A DNA stretch of 64,000 nucleotides. It comes from Streptomyces sp. NRRL B-24484. GTDB lineage: Bacteria > Actinomycetota > Actinomycetes > Streptomycetales > Streptomycetaceae. Below the pieces are notes generated by a model. It did no database searches and was not told the origin of the DNA. It worked only from the letters and a program-made list of their open reading frames with translations. The stretch is taken from the NCBI RefSeq assembly GCF_000717715.1, contig NZ_JOAI01000005.1, positions 62,001 to 126,000 of the forward strand. Direction: 5' to 3'. Position numbers and translations under genes: made by a program. Below are positions 37,315 to 45,578 of the stretch, piece by piece (position 1 is the stretch's first letter; each line of letters starts with the position of its first letter).

Positions 37315-38410
37315 GGAGCACCTCCCCGTACCCGGTCTGCGGCTGCTGCCGGTCCGTCGGCGGGAAGGGCGCCGGGGCCGGCGGCTGCGGGACGGCCGGC
37401 GGTGCGATGTGCTGCGGGAAACCGACCGGCTGCGGATCGGGCGCCGGCGCCCACGGCTGCCGCGGCGCCACCGGACCGAGCACCGGGCCCGGCGCGGGGA
37501 CGGCGCCCGCGGCGGACTGGGCCTGCGGGTACGGCTGCGGGTACGGCTGTGCCTGGGGCTGCGGCTGCGGGTACGGCTGGGCCTGGGGCTGCGGGTACGG
37601 CTGCGGGTACGGCTGCGCCTGCGGGGCGAGCCGCTGCCGCCGGTGGGCCGCGACCTCCTGGATCCGGTCGGCCGCGCTGCGCACCGTCCGCATCAGTTCG
37701 GAGCGGACGAACCGCCGGTCGGCGGTGTCCCCGCCGTCGGAGAGCACCTTGGCGGTGCGGGGGGCGAAGGGCAGCAGCCCCAGCGCGAGGACGCCGAGCT
37801 CGCGGGCGGCCTCGGCCAGCGGGTACGGGCCCTCGGCGACCGGCAGCAGCCCGAGCGCGTCGGCGCCGGAGCCGGCGCCCTCCAGGTCGTCGCGGAGCGC
37901 GGCGATCCGGGGCCGGGCGGCGGACAGGCCGCGCAGCGTGGTGCGGACGGTCGCCACCACCACGTCGGCCCGCCGGGCCAGCACCGCACCCGGTCCGGCC
38001 GCGCCGGAGCGGCCGAGGTCGACGATCACGTCGTAGCCCTGGGCGTCCAGCGCCTGGAAGGTCTCGGCGAGCGGCTCCCAGGTGTAGGCGAGGCCGGGGG
38101 CCTGGGCGGGGTCGGTGAGGCCCGGCAGCAGCAGCCGGTCGGCGGTGCCCTCCGGGGAGAGGTCGACGAGCTGCTCCCAGACGGTCTGGGCGAGCAGGCC
38201 GCGGCGGTCCGCCACCGCGAGGTTGCGCAGCCCGTAGACCGCCTCGATGCGGCCCTCCAGTGCGCCTGCCAGGACGGCGCCGCCGTCCGGGTCGCACTCG
38301 GCGAGCAGGACCTTGCGGCCCGGCGGCAGCGGCCAGCTGAGCAGCAGGGCGAGGGCGGTGGTGGTGGCCCCGGGGGCACCCGGGCCGCCGACCACGGCGA
38401 CGACCGCCAT
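37304..38410 (-). CDS. CpaE/TadZ-like MinD-type protein with Pro-Tyr-Gln repeats
   Basis: 368 residues. The P-loop ATPase half starts AVVAVVGGPGAPGATTTALAL (a deviant Walker A lacking the usual lysine pair), then LLAECDPDGGAVLAG and DVIVDLGRSGA. In Tad systems this protein places the machine at the cell pole. The second part (about residues 245-300) consists of QAQPYPQPYPQPQ-type repeats and then a proline-rich tail; probably disordered and possibly an interaction segment. Overlaps both neighbours. Confidence 0.82.
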   Translation of the reverse strand: MAVVAVVGGPGAPGATTTALALLLSWPLPPGRKVLLAECDPDGGAVLAGALEGRIEAVYGLRNLAVADRRGLLAQTVWEQLVDLSPEGTADRLLLPGLTDPAQAPGLAYTWEPLAETFQALDAQGYDVIVDLGRSGAAGPGAVLARRADVVVATVRTTLRGLSAARPRIAALRDDLEGAGSGADALGLLPVAEGPYPLAEAARELGVLALGLLPFAPRTAKVLSDGGDTADRRFVRSELMRTVRSAADRIQEVAAHRRQRLAPQAQPYPQPYPQPQAQPYPQPQPQAQPYPQPYPQAQSAAGAVPAPGPVLGPVAPRQPWAPAPDPQPVGFPQHIAPPAVPQPPAPAPFPPTDRQQPQTGYGEVLRAR

Positions 38411-39252
38411 CAGGTGCCACCTCCCGTACCGCTCTTCGGACTTCCGGTGGCCCTGCCGCTCGGGGTACCGGCGGGGGGCGGGACCGACCCGGTGCTCCCG
38501 TTCCCGGCCGCGGTGCCGCTCGCTGACGGCTCGGGCGCCGGGGCGGACGCGGCGGCGCCGGCCCGCGGCGCGAGGATCACCTGGAAGCGGCCGGAGGAGA
38601 CCCAGAACGCCAGCCGCGGTCCGTCTGCCGAGGGGACGGCCACGTCCACCACCTGGCTGCCGTCGGTGTCGACCCGGCCGACGGTGACCACCACCGCGGC
38701 GATCGTCTCCGGTGCCCGCCCGGCCCCCGCCTGGTCGCCCTTGGCGTCCGGGGTGGACACCACCAGCACCTGCAGCCCCGGCTGCAGCCGCGTGGCGGGC
38801 AGCTGGGTGCGCTTGGCGGCGAGGCCCACGGTCTGCTGGTCGGGCTGGAGCACCGGGGCCGTGGTCACGTCCGCCTTGAGCAGCAGGGCGCCGCGCCGCA
38901 GGTCGGTGGTGGCGCGCATGCCGATCGTGCGGGTCCGGTCGCGGGCGTCCAGCGGGCGCAGCACCGGGTCCCCGGCGATGTGCGCGACCACCAGGTCGTC
39001 GGCGGTGACGATCTGTCCCATCGGGACGTCGCGGGCCAGGGCCAGCACCGCGATCCGCTGACCCGAGCTGGTGTACAGGGCGGCGCCGCCGAGGCCGCCC
39101 GCGGCGATCAGTGCGACCGCCATCGCCAGCACGGCGGGCCGGCGCCGCCGGGCCCGCAGGGTGCGCGGCGGCACGTGCGGGGCCGGGCGGTGCGGCTCGG
39201 GGGCGAAGGCGGCGGTGCCTGCGCTCGGCGTCGGGACGTTGCGGGTTTCCAC
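38410..39252 (-). CDS. CpaB/RcpC-like SAF-domain protein
   Basis: 280 residues from GTG 39252. One membrane helix (PAVLAMAVALIAAGGLGGAAL), then a SAF domain (about 65-135): VLALARDVPMGQIVTADDLV and ATTDLRRGALLLKADV, followed by the RcpC-like domain with LQPGLQVLVVSTPDA. Acts at the cell envelope in Tad secretion. The C-terminus is a Gly/Ser/Pro/Ala-rich tail. Confidence 0.82.
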   Translation of the reverse strand: METRNVPTPSAGTAAFAPEPHRPAPHVPPRTLRARRRRPAVLAMAVALIAAGGLGGAALYTSSGQRIAVLALARDVPMGQIVTADDLVVAHIAGDPVLRPLDARDRTRTIGMRATTDLRRGALLLKADVTTAPVLQPDQQTVGLAAKRTQLPATRLQPGLQVLVVSTPDAKGDQAGAGRAPETIAAVVVTVGRVDTDGSQVVDVAVPSADGPRLAFWVSSGRFQVILAPRAGAAASAPAPEPSASGTAAGNGSTGSVPPPAGTPSGRATGSPKSGTGGGT

Positions 39253-39311
39253 CGGGCTTCGGCCTTTCCGGAACTGGTGGTTCGTCGTGGGGTCGGGGGC
39301 GTGGCCGGCGG

Positions 39312-40247
39312 TCAGTTGAGCGCCTGCACCTCGGCGACCTTCAGCGGCAGCGGCTGGTCCGTGGTGACCCGGTAGTCGACCGCGAACACCCGCGCGCCGG
39401 TGTCGGAACGCACCGCCTCGACCCGCCAGGTCAGCGTGGCGGTCAGGTAGAACGTCTGGTCCTGCTGGCCGCCGGACGCCTTCCGGTAGGTGTGGCCGCA
39501 GGGCGGTTCGGTGCCGGCGCCCGCGGTGTAGGCGGTGCCGGGGCCGGTGCAGTCGGCGCCGGCCGAGCCGTCGCCGGCGTCCCAGTGCACCTTCGTCAGC
39601 CGGGCGGTGGCGGTGACGCTCATCGTCCGGCCCTTGGCGGTGGCGCTCTGCGGTCCGGCCGTGGTCGGGCCCGGGGTGTACCAGAGCCAGACCGGCACAC
39701 CGACGACGGCGGTGGCGGCCGGGGCCGCGTGCAGCGCCGGCGAGTCGAAGTGGATCATGCCGAGCGCCTTCATGCCCAGGTCGTACGGGCGGTCCGGCGG
39801 CGGCGCGCCGCCGGGCGGCTGGGCGAAGAACATCGGCGGCTTGGGCGACAACTGGCCTCCGACGCCGCGGCAGTTGACCTCGTACACCGCCCCGTCGGAC
39901 GGGGCGTGGCCGTCCCAGGCCGGGTCGCTCGCGGGCGGCTGCGGCTCGGAGCGGTGGTAGTAGCAGCCGTCGGCGGTGGAGAACCAGCCGAGGTCGTCGT
40001 CCCAGCAGGGCCACTGCAGCCCGTTCCAGCTGCACATCTGCACCCCGCCGGCGGACCCGCCCGACGACCCGCCGCCCCCGCCCCCGGGCTCCGCGGTGCT
40101 CCCGGGCTCGGTGACGACCACGCAGATGTACCTGTTCCGGCACAGCCCCGCGTCACCGGTCGGCCCCTGGTCGGCGACCGCCGGCGTGGCGGCCGTCAGT
40201 GTCAGAAAGAGTGCGGCAACGAGCATGCGCCGCAAGGATTTCAGCAT
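39312..40247 (-). CDS. Secreted protein of the Tad-like locus, function unknown
   Basis: 311 residues. Signal peptide (SLRRMLVAALFLTLTAATPAVA, cut before DQGP in full reading). A Gly/Ser linker precedes a cysteine- and tryptophan-containing region (MCSWNGLQWPCWDDDLGWF), then a beta-rich domain ending with TLTWRVEAVRSDTGARVFA. Six cysteines suggest disulfides. It sits between the lipoprotein and the CpaB-like gene in the operon, so it is probably an exported accessory protein of the pilus. Databases often label such proteins ATP/GTP-binding; I see no nucleotide-binding motif. Confidence 0.7.
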   Translation of the reverse strand: MLKSLRRMLVAALFLTLTAATPAVADQGPTGDAGLCRNRYICVVVTEPGSTAEPGGGGGGSSGGSAGGVQMCSWNGLQWPCWDDDLGWFSTADGCYYHRSEPQPPASDPAWDGHAPSDGAVYEVNCRGVGGQLSPKPPMFFAQPPGGAPPPDRPYDLGMKALGMIHFDSPALHAAPAATAVVGVPVWLWYTPGPTTAGPQSATAKGRTMSVTATARLTKVHWDAGDGSAGADCTGPGTAYTAGAGTEPPCGHTYRKASGGQQDQTFYLTATLTWRVEAVRSDTGARVFAVDYRVTTDQPLPLKVAEVQALN

Positions 40248-40864
40248 GTCCGCCCCACCTCACGGGTGACTTCCACAATGGTCCAGCTCGCGCCGTTCTT
40301 TCGCAGTCGCGTGGTGGAAACGTAGCGCCCGAGGCGCTGTTGGGGATCACGGATTGCCTTGGTCGCCGGGTCGGCCTGGTGCCACCCCGTGACGTCCAGG
40401 CAGTCCTCGATCTCCGCCGTCGGCGGATTGGCCGCGGCATCCAGTTTCCGGACCACCGGAGAAGTGCGGGGTGCTCCGATCATCACGAGCTTGGACTCGT
40501 GCAGTTGGTGGAGGCTGGCGAGCTCGTCGCTCAATGCCTGACCGGTCGAGTACGCCTGTAGTTGCGAACCGTCCGAATCCGGCCGGGCGAAAGCATCGAC
40601 CTTGGCGTCCCACCAGGCCTGATAGGTGCTCAGGACCAGGCGGGCGACGGCTCCGTCGGAGCCTTCGGTCGGGGCGGTGCCGCCCGTACCCGAACCACTC
40701 GAAGGAGTTACTGCCGTCCCACCGGGAACAGCCGTCACAGGAGTACCCAGACGGTCCGCAGAACCCCCTGCACCGGCGGAGGAACAGGCACCGAGCGCCA
40801 ACAGCAGTGCCACCCCACCGATCCCGACCGCCCCAGGGCGCAACACATTTCCGCGCTGCCGCAT
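40241..40864 (-). CDS. Lipoprotein of the Tad-like locus
   Basis: 207 residues from ATG 40864. Lipobox LLALGACSS at residues 20-28 (lipidated Cys27), then a Gly/Ser/Thr-rich tether and a compact domain with LVLSTYQAWWDAKVDAFARP, IEDCLDVTGWHQ and TTRLRKNGASWTIVEVT. The domain is NTF2-like in character: a helical start, then a strand-rich end with the WTIVEV motif. Probably anchored outside the membrane. Its stop overlaps the next gene start by 7 bases. The ORF reaching to 40948 extends it without a leader. Confidence 0.75.
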   Translation of the reverse strand: MRQRGNVLRPGAVGIGGVALLLALGACSSAGAGGSADRLGTPVTAVPGGTAVTPSSGSGTGGTAPTEGSDGAVARLVLSTYQAWWDAKVDAFARPDSDGSQLQAYSTGQALSDELASLHQLHESKLVMIGAPRTSPVVRKLDAAANPPTAEIEDCLDVTGWHQADPATKAIRDPQQRLGRYVSTTRLRKNGASWTIVEVTREVGRTC

Positions 40865-40998
40865 CGCCCCACCTCGTAGCGCCAGACCTCGTCCGCGGCC
40901 GTGGTCGCAAAAATCATCTGCCGTCCCTCGGAGCCGCCGCGGGGACATCGATTCTTCGCCACCCGCCCCGGCACAGCAACACCTCGGGCGTTCCGACC

Positions 40999-41841
40999 TT
41001 ACGCGTTGGGCGGATCGGTTGGGGTGTTTTCTCGCCAGAGCACGGCCAACAGTTCGTCGGAAAGAGACAATCCGGCCAATGCGCCCCGCACCGCGGCCCG
41101 ATTGCGCATCAGAAGCCTTCCCCCGTCGGCCGGAACGAGTTCGACGGCCTGCCCCGCCTCGGCGGCGCCGCCGTCCCGCAGCGCGAGTTCGTACGCGAGG
41201 GCGGGTGCCAGGTCCTGCGGGCCGAGGGCGGCGGGCGCCCCGGGGACGCCGCGGCCGAGGGTGTCCACCAGGATCCGGCTGAACGACCCGTCACCTCCCG
41301 GCCGTACGGCGTCCCGGCCGCGCCTCCCGGCCTGGTGACGGCCGATCCGCCCCCAGAGCGGGACGCGGGAGTGGCTGAGAAGCTCCCCCGCGGCGTCCTC
41401 CCGGGCGAGGGCGGCCCAGGTGTCGCGGTCGGCGACGGCGTCGACGAGCAGCAGGGTCTCCTCCTGGCCGCCGTGCACCATGGCACTGACCACCCAGTCC
41501 CAGGCGAGGCCCCGCCGGTAGGCGTTGTCGGGGGTGGAGCCGGCGGTGACCAGCGCGATCCGCCTGCCCCTGGGGTCCGCGGTGAGCTGGCCGAGCAGGC
41601 AGACCACCAGCCACCGCGCCGGTCTCGCGGCGGCCGCCCGCACCGCGGTGAGCATGGTGTTGGCGTCGGCGTCCGGGGGCAGCAGGTCGACCCGGCAGCC
41701 GCGGGCGCCGGCGTCGAAGGTCCGGCCGGGCAGTGCCGCGGCGAGGGCCCGGGCGCCGTCCGCGGCCCGTTCCGAGCCGGACCAGCTGCGGTCCGGCCCC
41801 CCGTCCGCGCCGATCACCACCAGTTCGATGCCGCCGCCCAC
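40999..41841 (-). CDS. Caspase/CHAT-like fold protein lacking an obvious catalytic dyad
   Basis: 280 residues, GTG start. Alpha/beta order: IELVVIGADGGPDRSWSGS, NTMLTAVRAAAARPARWLVV, GRRIALVTAGSTPDNAYRRG, ETLLLVDAVADRDTWAALA and FSRILVDTLGRGVPGAP. This is the same arrangement and spacing as the middle of the protein at 22745-24699 (DPQTVLAHLRAAARHPG..., FTRALIEVLHVGVPGAG...). The usual His-Gly and Cys positions are CLLGQL and LVDAVAD, so protease activity is doubtful. It lies 134 bp upstream of the Tad-locus lipoprotein gene, same strand, so it may be the first gene of that operon or independent. Confidence 0.6.
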   Translation of the reverse strand: MGGGIELVVIGADGGPDRSWSGSERAADGARALAAALPGRTFDAGARGCRVDLLPPDADANTMLTAVRAAAARPARWLVVCLLGQLTADPRGRRIALVTAGSTPDNAYRRGLAWDWVVSAMVHGGQEETLLLVDAVADRDTWAALAREDAAGELLSHSRVPLWGRIGRHQAGRRGRDAVRPGGDGSFSRILVDTLGRGVPGAPAALGPQDLAPALAYELALRDGGAAEAGQAVELVPADGGRLLMRNRAAVRGALAGLSLSDELLAVLWRENTPTDPPNA

Positions 41842-41955
41842 CCCGCACCAGCCCCCTTCCGCCTACCTGCCTGGCGACAAGCTACCGCCGGAGGACCCTT
41901 CGGGCAGGGACCATCGGCCCTACCGGCTCCGCGGCCGCGGGCCGAGCATCGTGCC

Positions 41956-42402
41956 ATGGAGTACGAGGACCCTGTGGAGGAGCTGAGCGAGGCCGAGTGC
42001 CGCCGCCTGCTCGGCACCGTGCCCGTCGGGCGCGTGGTGTACACCGAGCACGCGCTGCCCGCGGTGCTGCCGGTGGCGTTCGAGGTGGCGCACGACGGCC
42101 GGCTGGTGCTGGCGCTGCGGGCCGACAGCTCCACCGCGCGGGCCCTGGACGGCACGGTGGCCGCCTTCCAGGCCGACGTGCTGGACCCGGAGACGCGTTC
42201 CGGCTGGAGCGTGCTGGTGCACGGGCACGCCGAGGTGGTCCGCGACCACCTCACGCAGGACGGCCTGTACGACGCGGGGCTGCGCCCCTGGGTCGGCGGC
42301 CCGCGGCCGGTGTACGTGGCGCTGACCCCCGAGCTGGTCGGCGGGCGGCGGCTGCACGCCGTCGGCGCCACCGCGCCGCGCCCGGCCCCCGCTGACAAGT
42401 GA
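41956..42402 (+). CDS. PPOX-fold (pyridoxamine 5'-phosphate oxidase-like) flavin-binding protein
   Basis: 148 residues. The split-barrel pattern is visible: LGTVPVGRVVYTEHALPAVLPVAFEV, LVLALRADSSTARALDGTVAAFQAD and GWSVLVHGHAEVVRD. Members bind FMN or F420 and reduce small molecules; the substrate is unknown. ATG at 41956. Divergent from the caspase-like gene with 114 bp between starts. Confidence 0.8.
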   Translation: MEYEDPVEELSEAECRRLLGTVPVGRVVYTEHALPAVLPVAFEVAHDGRLVLALRADSSTARALDGTVAAFQADVLDPETRSGWSVLVHGHAEVVRDHLTQDGLYDAGLRPWVGGPRPVYVALTPELVGGRRLHAVGATAPRPAPADK

Positions 42403-42484
42403 CCGGTCGGTAGGCATACTCTCCGACTGTCCCCGCCGGACGCACCCGTGGGGACCGGAGCCCCGACCCCACCTGGAGCGCACC

Positions 42485-42940
42485 TTGACGACCTTCGCCT
42501 CGCTGGCCGACCTGAAAGCCGCGGTCGGCACCGAGCTCGGCACGAGTGAGTGGCACACCATCGGCCAGGAGCAGGTGAACCTGTTCGCCGAGGCCACCGG
42601 CGACCACCAGTGGATCCACGTCGACCCGGCGCGCGCCAAGGAGAGCCCGTTCGGCGGGACGATCGCGCACGGCTACCTCACGCTGTCGCTGATCCCGGTG
42701 CTCGCGAAGGAGTGCTACGGCGTCGAGGGCATCGCGATGGCGCTCAACTACGGCTCGGAGAAGGTCCGCTTCCCGTCGCCGGTGCCGGTCGGCACGGCGG
42801 TGCGGGCCACCGCCGAGCTGCTCTCCGCCGACGAGGTCGCGGGCGGGGTGCAGGCGCTGGTCCGGTTCACCATCCGCAGCGAGGGCAGCCCCAAACCGCA
42901 CTGTGTCGCCGAGACGATCACCCGCTTCTACGCGGCCTGA
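42485..42940 (+). CDS. MaoC-family enoyl-CoA hydratase-like protein
   Basis: 151 residues, single hot-dog domain. The active-site block FAEATGDHQWIHVDPARAK holds the hydratase Asp and His; SPFGGTIAHGYLTLSLIP is the conserved helix that follows. Expected to hydrate 2-enoyl-CoA to 3-hydroxyacyl-CoA. It could supply the hydratase step missing from the 17.9-21.0 kb operon, though it is 21 kb away. The start is TTG (42485) 7 nt after GGAG (42474-42477); no alternative fits. A very strong hairpin follows. Confidence 0.87.
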   Translation: MTTFASLADLKAAVGTELGTSEWHTIGQEQVNLFAEATGDHQWIHVDPARAKESPFGGTIAHGYLTLSLIPVLAKECYGVEGIAMALNYGSEKVRFPSPVPVGTAVRATAELLSADEVAGGVQALVRFTIRSEGSPKPHCVAETITRFYAA

Positions 42941-42947
42941 TCCTCCG

Positions 42948-42987
42948 CGCCCGGACGGGCCCGCCGCCCGGCGGGCCCGTCCGGGCG
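42948..42987 (+). terminator. Strong hairpin terminator after the MaoC gene
   Basis: An 18-bp perfect GC-rich stem (42948-42965 with 42970-42987) and a GCCC loop, 8 bp past the stop. Confidence 0.8.
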
Positions 42988-43202
42988 TGTCCGGGGCCGA
43001 CGCGGCGGCTCCGCCGAACGGCACGCCCGATCATGTTTCGGCCGGGCCCGTACGGGCCAGGAGGGGTAGTGTCCGGTTTCGACGGTCGTCGTACGGCGAA
43101 GGAGCCCCAGCAGCCCCACCCGTGCGCGTCCGGCCTGCCGGCTTTCGCGACCGCGGACGCCGGACGGCCACCGCCGTACGGATGTCCCGACGTGGAGGTG
43201 CC

Positions 43203-44474
43203 GTGCCCAGCTCCGTCCCCTGGATCTCCCGCGCAGCCGCCCTCGCCGCACAGTTCGGCACCCCGCTCACCGACGGTGGAGGCATCGGACGACTGCCGCG
43301 CCGCACCTGGCACCGGATCCGCACGGACGCCTTCGGCGCCGATCCCACGGGCGAACGGCTGGAGCGCGTCCGGCGCTCGCCGCAGTTCCGCGACGGCGCC
43401 TTCCAGAACCCCGTTCCGACCAGGCGGCTCGCCGACGGTCATTCGCCGCTCTCGGTCAGCCGGGCGCAGCTCACCGGGGACCGGGCCCGCCGGCTGCCGG
43501 CCGCCCCCGTCCCTCTGCACCGGCTGCGCCCGATCGAGCTGGCCTCGCCGTCCGCCTCCGGGCTGCGGCTGACCTGGCTCTGCCACGCCACGGTGCTCGC
43601 CGAACTGGACGGCCGCCGGGTGCTCTTCGACCCGGTCTGGGGCGAGCGCTGCTCGCCGTTCTCCTGGACGGGCCCCAAGCGGCTGCACCCGATGCCGATC
43701 GGCCTCGCCGAACTCGGCCCGGTGGACGTGGTGGTGGTCTCGCACGACCACTACGACCACCTCGACATGCCGACGATCAAGGCGCTGGAGGCGAGCGGCG
43801 CGGTGTTCGCCGTCCCGCTCGGTGTGGGCGCGCACCTGGAGCACTGGGGCGTGCCCCAGGAGCGGATCGTGGAACTCGACTGGTGGGAGTCGGCGGAGGT
43901 CGCCGGGCTGACCCTGACCGCCACGCCCGCCCGGCACTACTGCAGCCGCGGGCCGCGCACCCATCCGTACGCGCTGTGGGCGTCCTGGGTGGTGGCCGGC
44001 CCGGAGCACCGGGTGTTCCACAGCGGGGACACCGGCTACTTCCCCGGTTTCGCCGAGGTCGGCGGCCGACTCGGCCCCTTCGACGCGACGATGGTGCAGA
44101 TCGGCGCGTACAGCGACTTCTGGCCCGAGGTGCACATGACGCCCGAGGAGGGCGTCCGGGCCCACCTCGACCTGGGCGGCGGGCTGATGCTGCCGATCCA
44201 CTGGTGCACCTTCAACCTGGCGCCGCACCCCTGGGAGGAGCCGGCCGAGCGGACGGTGGCGGAGGCGCAGGCGCTGGGCGTGCGGTTCGCCGTGCCGCGG
44301 CCGGGTGCGCCGTTCGAGCCGGCGGACCCGCCGGCGCCGACCCTGTGGTGGCGGGCGGTCGCCCGCGTCCCCGGGGACGGCGGCCCGACCGTGCCCACGG
44401 CCCCCGCCGCACCGGCGCCCGCGACGACCCGTCGTCCCGCGGCGACCGCGGACGACGACGGGATCACCGTCTGA
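43203..44474 (+). CDS. Metallo-beta-lactamase-fold hydrolase (UlaG/NAPE-PLD-like)
   Basis: 423 residues from GTG 43203 (GGAGG 4 nt upstream; ATG 43182 is an alternative). Binuclear metal site VVVVSHDHYDHLDMPTI (HxHxDH), later histidine in PARHYCSRGPRTHPYALWAS, FHSGDTGYFPGF and LMLPIHWCTFNLAPHPWEEP. RLTWLCHATVLAELDGRRVLFDP matches the N-acyl-phosphatidylethanolamine phospholipase D-like branch. Possibly a phosphodiesterase or lactonase. The Pro/Ala/Thr-rich tail of 40 residues is probably unstructured. Confidence 0.85.
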   Translation: MPSSVPWISRAAALAAQFGTPLTDGGGIGRLPRRTWHRIRTDAFGADPTGERLERVRRSPQFRDGAFQNPVPTRRLADGHSPLSVSRAQLTGDRARRLPAAPVPLHRLRPIELASPSASGLRLTWLCHATVLAELDGRRVLFDPVWGERCSPFSWTGPKRLHPMPIGLAELGPVDVVVVSHDHYDHLDMPTIKALEASGAVFAVPLGVGAHLEHWGVPQERIVELDWWESAEVAGLTLTATPARHYCSRGPRTHPYALWASWVVAGPEHRVFHSGDTGYFPGFAEVGGRLGPFDATMVQIGAYSDFWPEVHMTPEEGVRAHLDLGGGLMLPIHWCTFNLAPHPWEEPAERTVAEAQALGVRFAVPRPGAPFEPADPPAPTLWWRAVARVPGDGGPTVPTAPAAPAPATTRRPAATADDDGITV

Positions 44475-44540
44475 GGCCCTCTGCCGGGCGTGCTGCCCTC
44501 AGGCCGGACCGGGCCGTTCCCCGGGGCCGGGCACGGGGCC

Positions 44541-44921
44541 TCAGGCCGGACCGGGGCGGGCGGCGGCGTGGGCGCGCATCGCGGCCTCGACCAGGGCGAC
44601 CGCGGCGCGCGGGTCGGCGACCTCGACGACCAGTCGGCTGTAGCGTTCGTCGGCGAGTTCCACGACGACGGCCCCGGCCGGGTTGTGCACGTCCCAGAAC
44701 ACCCACTCGCCCTGGGAGCGGAAGGTGCCCGCGGTGATCACGCCGGGCAGGTGGGTGCCGCCCATCCTGAGGCCCTTGGACTCGTGGACGATACCGGGGT
44801 CGGCGGTGGCGCCGCGGACGTTGGCCAGCGGTATCTCCAGGCGGCTCCTCAGCGCCCAGAGCTTGTCGAGCCCTTCGACCTCGACGATCAGGGTGTCGTC
44901 CACGACGGACAGCTGTGCCAT
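44541..44921 (-). CDS. Conserved hypothetical protein, PH-like strand-rich
   Basis: 126 residues from ATG 44921 with GAGGAG 7 nt upstream. Alternating short strands: AQLSVVDDTLIVEVEGLDKL, RLEIPLANVRGATADPG, PGVITAGTFRSQGEWVFWDV and YSRLVVEVADPRAAV, then a helix. The pattern fits the bacterial PH-like families found in actinomycetes. It follows the TetR gene by 52 bp on the same strand and is probably co-transcribed with it. Function unknown. Confidence 0.75.
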   Translation of the reverse strand: MAQLSVVDDTLIVEVEGLDKLWALRSRLEIPLANVRGATADPGIVHESKGLRMGGTHLPGVITAGTFRSQGEWVFWDVHNPAGAVVVELADERYSRLVVEVADPRAAVALVEAAMRAHAAARPGPA

Positions 44922-44973
44922 CTGATGGCTCCTCGGGTGGGGTGAGGCGTGCGGGTGCGGTGGGTGCGGGTGT

Positions 44974-45507
44974 TCAGCGGGTGAGGCGGTCGGCCAGCGC
45001 GAGGACGGCGGCCGCGCCCGGACGGCCGTCGGCTGCGCGGCCGCGCAGCCGTACGCCGAGGACGGTGGCGGCCAGCGCCTCGGCCAGCGGCGGTGCGGCG
45101 CCGTCGCCGAGCACCCCGGCGAAGGCGGTCTCCAGGGCGGCGAGCCCCTCCTCGACCAGGGCGGCCGTGTCCGGGTCGAGCGGGGCCCGCTCGGCGGCGG
45201 AGAGCAGCAGCAGCCCGGCCGCCGGCCCGCTGTCGTACGCGGCGGCGGCCTGCGCCAGGGCGGCGGGCAGGTCCGCGGCCTCGGCGACCGCCCGGGTGAG
45301 CGGCAGCACGTCCCGGTCGAGGTGGCGGCGGAGCGCGGCCAGGTAGAGGCCGCGCTTGCTGCCGAACACCTTGTACAGGCTGCCGCGGTGCACGCCGAGC
45401 GCGCCCACCAGGTCGTCAACCGACGTGCCCTCGAAGCCGTGCGCGGCGAACAGCCGGGCAGCGGCCTCGACGGCCTCGTCCTCGTCGAAGGCGCGTGGTC
45501 GTCCCAT
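44974..45507 (-). CDS. TetR-family transcriptional regulator
   Basis: 177 residues. MGRPRAFDEDEAVEAAARLFAAHG opens the DNA-binding domain; the HTH is TSVDDLVGALGVHRGSLYKVFGSKRGLYLAAL. A palindrome at 45545 just upstream is a likely autoregulatory site. The short PH-like gene follows. Confidence 0.87.
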   Translation of the reverse strand: MGRPRAFDEDEAVEAAARLFAAHGFEGTSVDDLVGALGVHRGSLYKVFGSKRGLYLAALRRHLDRDVLPLTRAVAEAADLPAALAQAAAAYDSGPAAGLLLLSAAERAPLDPDTAALVEEGLAALETAFAGVLGDGAAPPLAEALAATVLGVRLRGRAADGRPGAAAVLALADRLTR

Positions 45508-45544
45508 GCCCGGAACCGTAGCGAATTGAAGAACGGTCAGTCAA

Positions 45545-45556
45545 GAACGATCGTTC
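45545..45556. promoter_or_regulatory. Candidate TetR operator, perfect 12-bp palindrome
   Basis: GAACGATCGTTC, preceded by a related half-site (GAACGGTC at 45531), 38 bp upstream of the TetR start. This stretch is noticeably more AT-rich than its surroundings. Confidence 0.6.
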
Positions 45557-45578
45557 AACAACCGGGGCGACCACCGGA

